Source: JBBRYB01 sp038238115 | GTDB lineage: Bacteria > Actinomycetota > Actinomycetes > Propionibacteriales > Nocardioidaceae | NCBI GenBank assembly: GCA_038238115.1 | Contig: JBBRYB010000011.1 | Coordinates: 55,339 to 119,338, forward strand | Length of the DNA: 64,000 nt | Direction of reading: 5' to 3' | Shown here: positions 60,482 to 64,000 of the stretch, in pieces | Numbering within the stretch: position 1 is the first letter of the stretch | How the letters are laid out: each line of letters starts with the position of its first letter | Notes under the pieces: generated by a model | Databases searched by the model: none | The model's input: the letters and a program-made list of their open reading frames with translations, nothing else | What the model was told of the DNA's origin: nothing | Position numbers and translations under genes: made by a program

Positions 60482-61300
60482 TCAAAAGGCCGGCCACGGG
60501 ATCGCGGGCCACGAGCCGTGGGGCACGGGCATCCGGCCTTCGTCGCGGAGTGCCTCGACGCGGCCGTGGAGGGCCGCCACCTCGACGTCGGTCAGCAGTG
60601 TGGCGAGCTCGTCGTCCAGACCGTCTGACAGCGCGAAGAGGAGCTTCTCGATGTGGAACACGTCGGTGTCGCGCAACGGGTCGTCCGCCCAGCCCCACAG
60701 GACCGTCCGGAGCTTGTTGTCGACGTGGAAGCAGACCCCGTGGTCGCAGCCGAAGATGGCCCCATGGTCGTCCACCAACACATGACCGCCCTTGCGGTCG
60801 GCGTTGTTGACCACCACATCGAACACGGCCATGTCGCGTAGCCGCTCGTCGTCTCGGTGCACGAGCAACACCGGCCGGCTCCGCTGATCCTCGGCCTCCA
60901 GCACGGCGATCCACCCGTTGAGCTCCCGGCCGCCCGCGGCCGCAGAGACGATGTCGATGAGGTCGGCTCCGGCGACCTCGATCCACCGCTGGCACATGCC
61001 ACGGCCGAAGCGTCCGTCCCGTAACACCGTGGGCGGTACGACGTCCCAGCCACCGGCCGCCGACACGATCCGGGCCGCTCTCTCGCGGTTCGCCAGGCTG
61101 CCGGTGGGGAAGTCCCAGAGCGGACGCTCCCCGTGGACAGGCTTGTAGATGCAGCGCACGGAGACGCCGTCGAGGGTGGCCGCACCGAGAAACGACGCGT
61201 TGGACGCGGTCACTAACCGGCCGGAGAGCTCCAGGTCGCCGCTTGTGAGGATCGTCTCGACCTCGGACTCGCCGAGGGTCAAAGCCTCGTCAGTCGACAA
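60482..61300 (-). CDS. SCO1664-family protein (phosphatidylinositol 3/4-kinase-like fold)
   Basis: Protein of 272 aa with a kinase-like fold but no proven activity; homologue of Rv2133c. IYKPVHGERPLWDFPTGSL is the ATP-binding lobe, DVVVNNADRKGGHVL and IFGCDHGVCFH resemble the catalytic and metal-binding loops of lipid kinases. The start is uncertain: the TTG at 61300 is the only start before the conserved region and overlaps the DUF3090 gene by 11 bases. The three genes from here to 62.7 kb form a conserved actinobacterial group. Confidence 0.85.
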   Translation of the reverse strand: MSTDEALTLGESEVETILTSGDLELSGRLVTASNASFLGAATLDGVSVRCIYKPVHGERPLWDFPTGSLANRERAARIVSAAGGWDVVPPTVLRDGRFGRGMCQRWIEVAGADLIDIVSAAAGGRELNGWIAVLEAEDQRSRPVLLVHRDDERLRDMAVFDVVVNNADRKGGHVLVDDHGAIFGCDHGVCFHVDNKLRTVLWGWADDPLRDTDVFHIEKLLFALSDGLDDELATLLTDVEVAALHGRVEALRDEGRMPVPHGSWPAIPWPAF

Positions 61301-61901
61301 TGCGCTTGAACCCGTTGGCCCGCGGGCACAGGTGCCCCTCGGCGTCGAGCGGGTTGCCGCAGAACTGGCACGGGGGACGTCCTGCCGAGACCACGCTCTG
61401 CGCTCGGCTCACGAACGATCGCGCGTACCCCGCATTCATCTTGACGACCAGCACCTCGCTCGCCTCCACCTCGACCTGGATCTCGGGCTCATCCTCCTCC
61501 GTGTCCTCGTCGCCCTCGGTGTCGAACGACTCCATGACGACTGTCTCCTCGGACACCGGGAAGAGCTCGATCACCACCTGGTGCTCCTCCACGTCCCAGC
61601 TGAGCGTGATCGTGCCGACCCGGAACTCCTCGACGATCGGCTGGTCGAGCGGCTGACCGTCCCGCGTCCCGGTGGGCGCGACGGCGGGGATCGCGACGTC
61701 ACCGCCGCTTCGTCGCGTTGCCTCGTCGAGCAGCAGGTCCACGCGCTCGGCCAGGATCGCCACCTGCTGCTTCTCGAGCGCCACGCTCGTGACGCGGCTG
61801 CCCTCGCGGGCCTGGAGGTAGAACGTGCGTTGGCCGGGCTCGCCGACGGTGCCCGCGACGAACCGGTCCGGCTGCTCGAAGTTGTGGACAACGATCGACA
61901 T
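61290..61901 (-). CDS. DUF3090 protein
   Basis: Protein of 203 aa, homologue of Rv2134c. The N-terminal beta sheet (FYLQAREGSRVTSVALEKQQV) is followed by an acidic stretch (DTEGDEDTEEDEPE) and a C-terminal zinc-finger-like end, CQFCGNPLDAEGHLCP. The function is unknown. The ATG follows TAGGCT (61908-61913 on the minus strand) by 6 bases, so it is leaderless and coupled to the SCO1664-like gene. Confidence 0.9.
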   Translation of the reverse strand: MSIVVHNFEQPDRFVAGTVGEPGQRTFYLQAREGSRVTSVALEKQQVAILAERVDLLLDEATRRSGGDVAIPAVAPTGTRDGQPLDQPIVEEFRVGTITLSWDVEEHQVVIELFPVSEETVVMESFDTEGDEDTEEDEPEIQVEVEASEVLVVKMNAGYARSFVSRAQSVVSAGRPPCQFCGNPLDAEGHLCPRANGFKRIVD

Positions 61902-62014
61902 ACCACGAGCCTACGGCCGCCGCCCCAAGCCCGTCTCCATCCCCGACCGCCGAGGCGCCAGCGCAGGCCCGGTTTCACCGGCGTTTCTGTGCCAGAGCGC
62001 CGGGCTTGACCCCG

Positions 62015-62722
62015 TTAGCTGCCCGCGCCCCCGCCGACGACGGCATCGCTGCTCGCCGGCGCAGCCTTGCGTCGGCGGGACCTGCGTGGTGGGGCGAGAC
62101 CCGAGAGGTCGCCATGTTCGTTGTAGCGCACGACGAACGGGCGCAGCGGCGTGTAGGAGATGACCGACACCGATGCCGGGTCGACCACGATACGTTGAAA
62201 GTTGTCGAGGTGGGTGCCCAGCGCGTCCGCCAGGATCGCCTTGATCACGTCGCCGTGGCTGGAGGCCACCCACAGCGCGCGGGCGCCGTGCTCGTCGGTG
62301 ATCCGGTTGTCCCAGTCACGCATCGCGGCGACGCCTCGGGCCTGCATGTCACGCATCGCTTCGCCGCCGGGAAACGTGGCAGCGCTCGGATGGGCCTGAA
62401 CGACCTTCCAGAGCGGGTCCTTGGCGAGCTTCTTCAGCTCTCGGCCGGTCCAATCGCCGTACCCGCACTCGACCAGACGCTCGTCGAGCCGGACCTCGCG
62501 GGGCACCTTCAGCGCCTCGGCAACGGTATTCGCCGTTTGTGCGCAACGCTCGAGCGGGCTGGACACGACGGCGGCGATCGGCAGGTCGCAGATGCGTGCC
62601 GCTGTCTCGTGCGCCTGTTGCTGGCCCACCTCGTCGAGCAGGACTCCGGGCGAGCGACCGGCGAGAATTCCGCTGTTGTTGGCCGTCGAGCGGCCGTGTC
62701 TTACGAGCAGGACTGTCGCCAC
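62015..62722 (-). CDS. Histidine phosphatase-family protein (MSMEG_4193/Rv2135c-like)
   Basis: Phosphatase of 235 aa with the RHG motif LLVRHGRSTAN, SSPLERCAQTA and the second histidine in WVASSHGDVIKA. Homologues are annotated as MSMEG_4193-family putative phosphomutases. A basic, alanine-rich tail of about 25 residues is less conserved. The GTG follows TAGGGT (62729-62734 on the minus strand) by 6 bases. It heads the conserved trio with DUF3090 and the SCO1664-like gene and may act on a phosphorylated lipid or sugar (inference). Confidence 0.9.
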   Translation of the reverse strand: MATVLLVRHGRSTANNSGILAGRSPGVLLDEVGQQQAHETAARICDLPIAAVVSSPLERCAQTANTVAEALKVPREVRLDERLVECGYGDWTGRELKKLAKDPLWKVVQAHPSAATFPGGEAMRDMQARGVAAMRDWDNRITDEHGARALWVASSHGDVIKAILADALGTHLDNFQRIVVDPASVSVISYTPLRPFVVRYNEHGDLSGLAPPRRSRRRKAAPASSDAVVGGGAGS

Positions 62723-62817
62723 GCGATCACCCTAGGCCACGGGTCCGGCCGCGATCGGCGCCGAGTCTGCTCGCCCATGGCCCCTTCTGCGCACGATTGC
62801 CTGTCATCGGCGTCACA

Positions 62818-63810
62818 ATGGAAGCCGTGATCGTCGACTGTGCCCTCTACCGCCATGGCAAGCGCATCGCCCTCGCCGACGACAAAGTGGACCTCGGCAG
62901 CGCGCTCGACCAGGCTCAGGAGCCTGACGACTTCATCTGGATCGGACTGCACGAGCCCAGCGACGAGGAGATGGGCCGGGTGGCCGTCGCGCTGGGGCTG
63001 CACCGGCTCGCTGTCGAGGACGCCGTTCGCGCGCACCAGCGCCCGAAGCTCGAGCCCTATGACGGCAACGTGCTGTTCATGGTGCTTAAGACGCTCTGGT
63101 ATGTCGATGACAACGACGCGGTCGAGACAGGCGAGATCGCGATCTTCCTTGGAGACAAATACGTCGTCACTGTGCGGCACGGCAGCGGATCCGCCTTGCA
63201 GATGACGCGACGCAACCTTGAGGAGCACACCGACGTACTCGGTCACGGGCCGTTTGCGGTGCTGTACTCCGTCTGCGACAACGTGGTCGACGCCTATGAG
63301 AGCGTCGCGGGTGAGCTGGAGAACGACGTCGACGAGATCGAGCTGTCTGTGTTTTCGGAGTCGCGGAGCAACGACTCGCAACGTATCTACCGCCTCAAGC
63401 GGGAAATGGCAGAGTTCAGAAGGGCTGTGCTGCCCCTGCGCGAGCCGCTGATTCGCCTGGCTGAGCACCGAGTCGACAACATGCCGTCGGAGGCGGGGAC
63501 GTTCTTCCGTGACGTGGCCGACCATGCGATCCGAGTGAACGAGCAGGTCGAGGCGCTCGACAACCTGCTGTCCAGCGCCCATGACGCGCATATGGCCCGG
63601 ATCTCGGTGCAACAGAACGACGACATGCGCAAGATCTCGGCCTGGGTGGCGATCGCCGCCGTGCCGACAGCGCTCGCGGGAATCTACGGCATGAACTTCA
63701 CCCATATGCCCGAGCTCAACTGGACTTTTGGCTATCCGATGGCGCTGCTCGTCATGCTGGTCTGCTGCGTCGCGCTCTTCCGGTCCTTCAAGAGGTCCGG
63801 CTGGCTCTGA
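62818..63810 (+). CDS. corA: CorA-family magnesium/cobalt transporter
   Basis: Pentameric membrane channel for Mg2+ or Co2+, 330 aa. A large cytosolic N-terminal domain is followed by a long stalk helix (FSESRSNDSQRIYRLKREMA) and two C-terminal membrane helices with the pore motif GMN (Gly291-Met292-Asn293). The reading frame extends far upstream over the divergent region, but the ATG at 62818 is the usual start. The gene is convergent with a repeat array at the window edge. Confidence 0.94.
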   Translation: MEAVIVDCALYRHGKRIALADDKVDLGSALDQAQEPDDFIWIGLHEPSDEEMGRVAVALGLHRLAVEDAVRAHQRPKLEPYDGNVLFMVLKTLWYVDDNDAVETGEIAIFLGDKYVVTVRHGSGSALQMTRRNLEEHTDVLGHGPFAVLYSVCDNVVDAYESVAGELENDVDEIELSVFSESRSNDSQRIYRLKREMAEFRRAVLPLREPLIRLAEHRVDNMPSEAGTFFRDVADHAIRVNEQVEALDNLLSSAHDAHMARISVQQNDDMRKISAWVAIAAVPTALAGIYGMNFTHMPELNWTFGYPMALLVMLVCCVALFRSFKRSGWL

Positions 63811-63821
63811 CCCCATCGCCG

Positions 63822-64000
63822 GAACAACTGGCGCCTGGGCCCGAACAACTGGCGCCTCGCGCGGACAGCTGGCCGGAACAGCTGGCGCCTCGGCCAGAAC
63901 AACTGGCGCCTCGGCCAGAACAACTGGCGCCTCGGCCAGAACAACTGGCGCCTCGGCCAGAACAACTGGCGCCTCGGCCAGAACAACTGGCGCCTCGGCC
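63822..64000 (+). repeat. 21-bp tandem repeat array running off the window
   Basis: The unit GAACAACTGGCGCCTCGGCCA repeats from 63876 to the window end (about six near-identical copies), preceded by two diverged copies (63822-63863) and a 12-base fragment. The period is a multiple of three and no frame contains a stop; one plus-strand frame reads as repeats of EQLAPRP, another as NNWRLGQ. It could be the start of a heptapeptide-repeat protein or a non-coding minisatellite. Confidence 0.92.

Noticed and set aside
62539..62817. Upstream extension of corA
   Set aside because: It is antisense to the histidine phosphatase gene. Family length and alignment favour the ATG at 62818.
63732..63986. 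Minus-strand frame with FWPRRQL heptad repeats
   Set aside because: It runs through the repeat array and then antisense through corA; the repeat makes every frame open, so it is not evidence of coding.
63822..64000. CRISPR array at the right edge
   Set aside because: Units of 21 bp follow each other without spacers.

Overview
This window is from a high-GC actinobacterium. The diagnostic genes are the Pup-proteasome system (pup, prcB, prcA, dop, pafA, arc), the mycothiol ligase mshC, the RNA polymerase-binding protein rbpA, and a gene order from about 31.7 to 62.7 kb that closely follows Mycobacterium tuberculosis Rv2090-Rv2135. A lysine aminomutase operon, an FKBP lipoprotein gene between pafA and pafB, and paired actinobacterial WYL proteins point to Propionibacteriales (Nocardioidaceae-like), but this is inference and the genus cannot be fixed from sequence alone. 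No rRNA, tRNA, CRISPR array or intact insertion sequence was seen.

Layout. 1-9 kb is a loose collection of single genes: the 5' part of pepN, an SDR oxidoreductase, a kinase-like APH protein, a methyltransferase, a PCD-VOC fusion, a GNAT protein, a DinB-like protein, a WYL regulator and a DUF1905 protein. Among them is a roughly 600-bp gene-poor stretch with a possible recombinase remnant and a palindromic operator. 9.3-16.6 kb is a cell-envelope/amino-sugar region: a divergent RmlB-like dehydratase, a coupled ATP-grasp/aldo-keto reductase pair, a small helical protein, GlmS, and an HTH-MurA fusion whose own promoter carries an 18-bp palindrome in the spacer. 16.6-22.6 kb holds a zinc-ribbon/GDPD pair read from one symmetric promoter, a UMF1-type transporter, rbpA behind a textbook sigma-R promoter, fxsA, and the lipoprotein/lipoglycan genes ppm and lnt.

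22.9-31.7 kb is a lysine degradation locus. kamA is divergent from kdd-amidohydrolase-kamD-kamE-kal, with an Lrp-type regulator and an M24 peptidase beside it. The proteins convert lysine to beta-lysine, then 3,5-diaminohexanoate, then 5-amino-3-oxohexanoate; kal removes ammonia from 3-aminobutyryl-CoA. The cleavage enzyme Kce is absent here, and an uncharacterised amidohydrolase sits in the operon.

31.7-50.5 kb is the proteasome/Tat/DNA-damage block: a 5'-3' exonuclease, helY, tatC, tatA, the DNA-damage activators pafC and pafB, an FKBP lipoprotein, pafA, a Nudix hydrolase, prcA, prcB, pup, dop, arc, trmI and a site-2 protease. A RecB-family nuclease follows behind a promoter matching the PafBC (RecA-ND) consensus. 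51.5-57.3 kb is a complete oligopeptide ABC importer. 57.4-63.8 kb contains a HAD phosphatase, a PAC2 protein, mshC, three linked conserved proteins (SCO1664-like, DUF3090, histidine phosphatase) and corA. The window ends inside a 21-bp tandem repeat array.

Many genes start 6-8 bases after a TANNNT -10 element, so leaderless mRNAs appear to be the rule here. One such start ahead of arc opens a 14-codon leader peptide whose stop overlaps the arc start.
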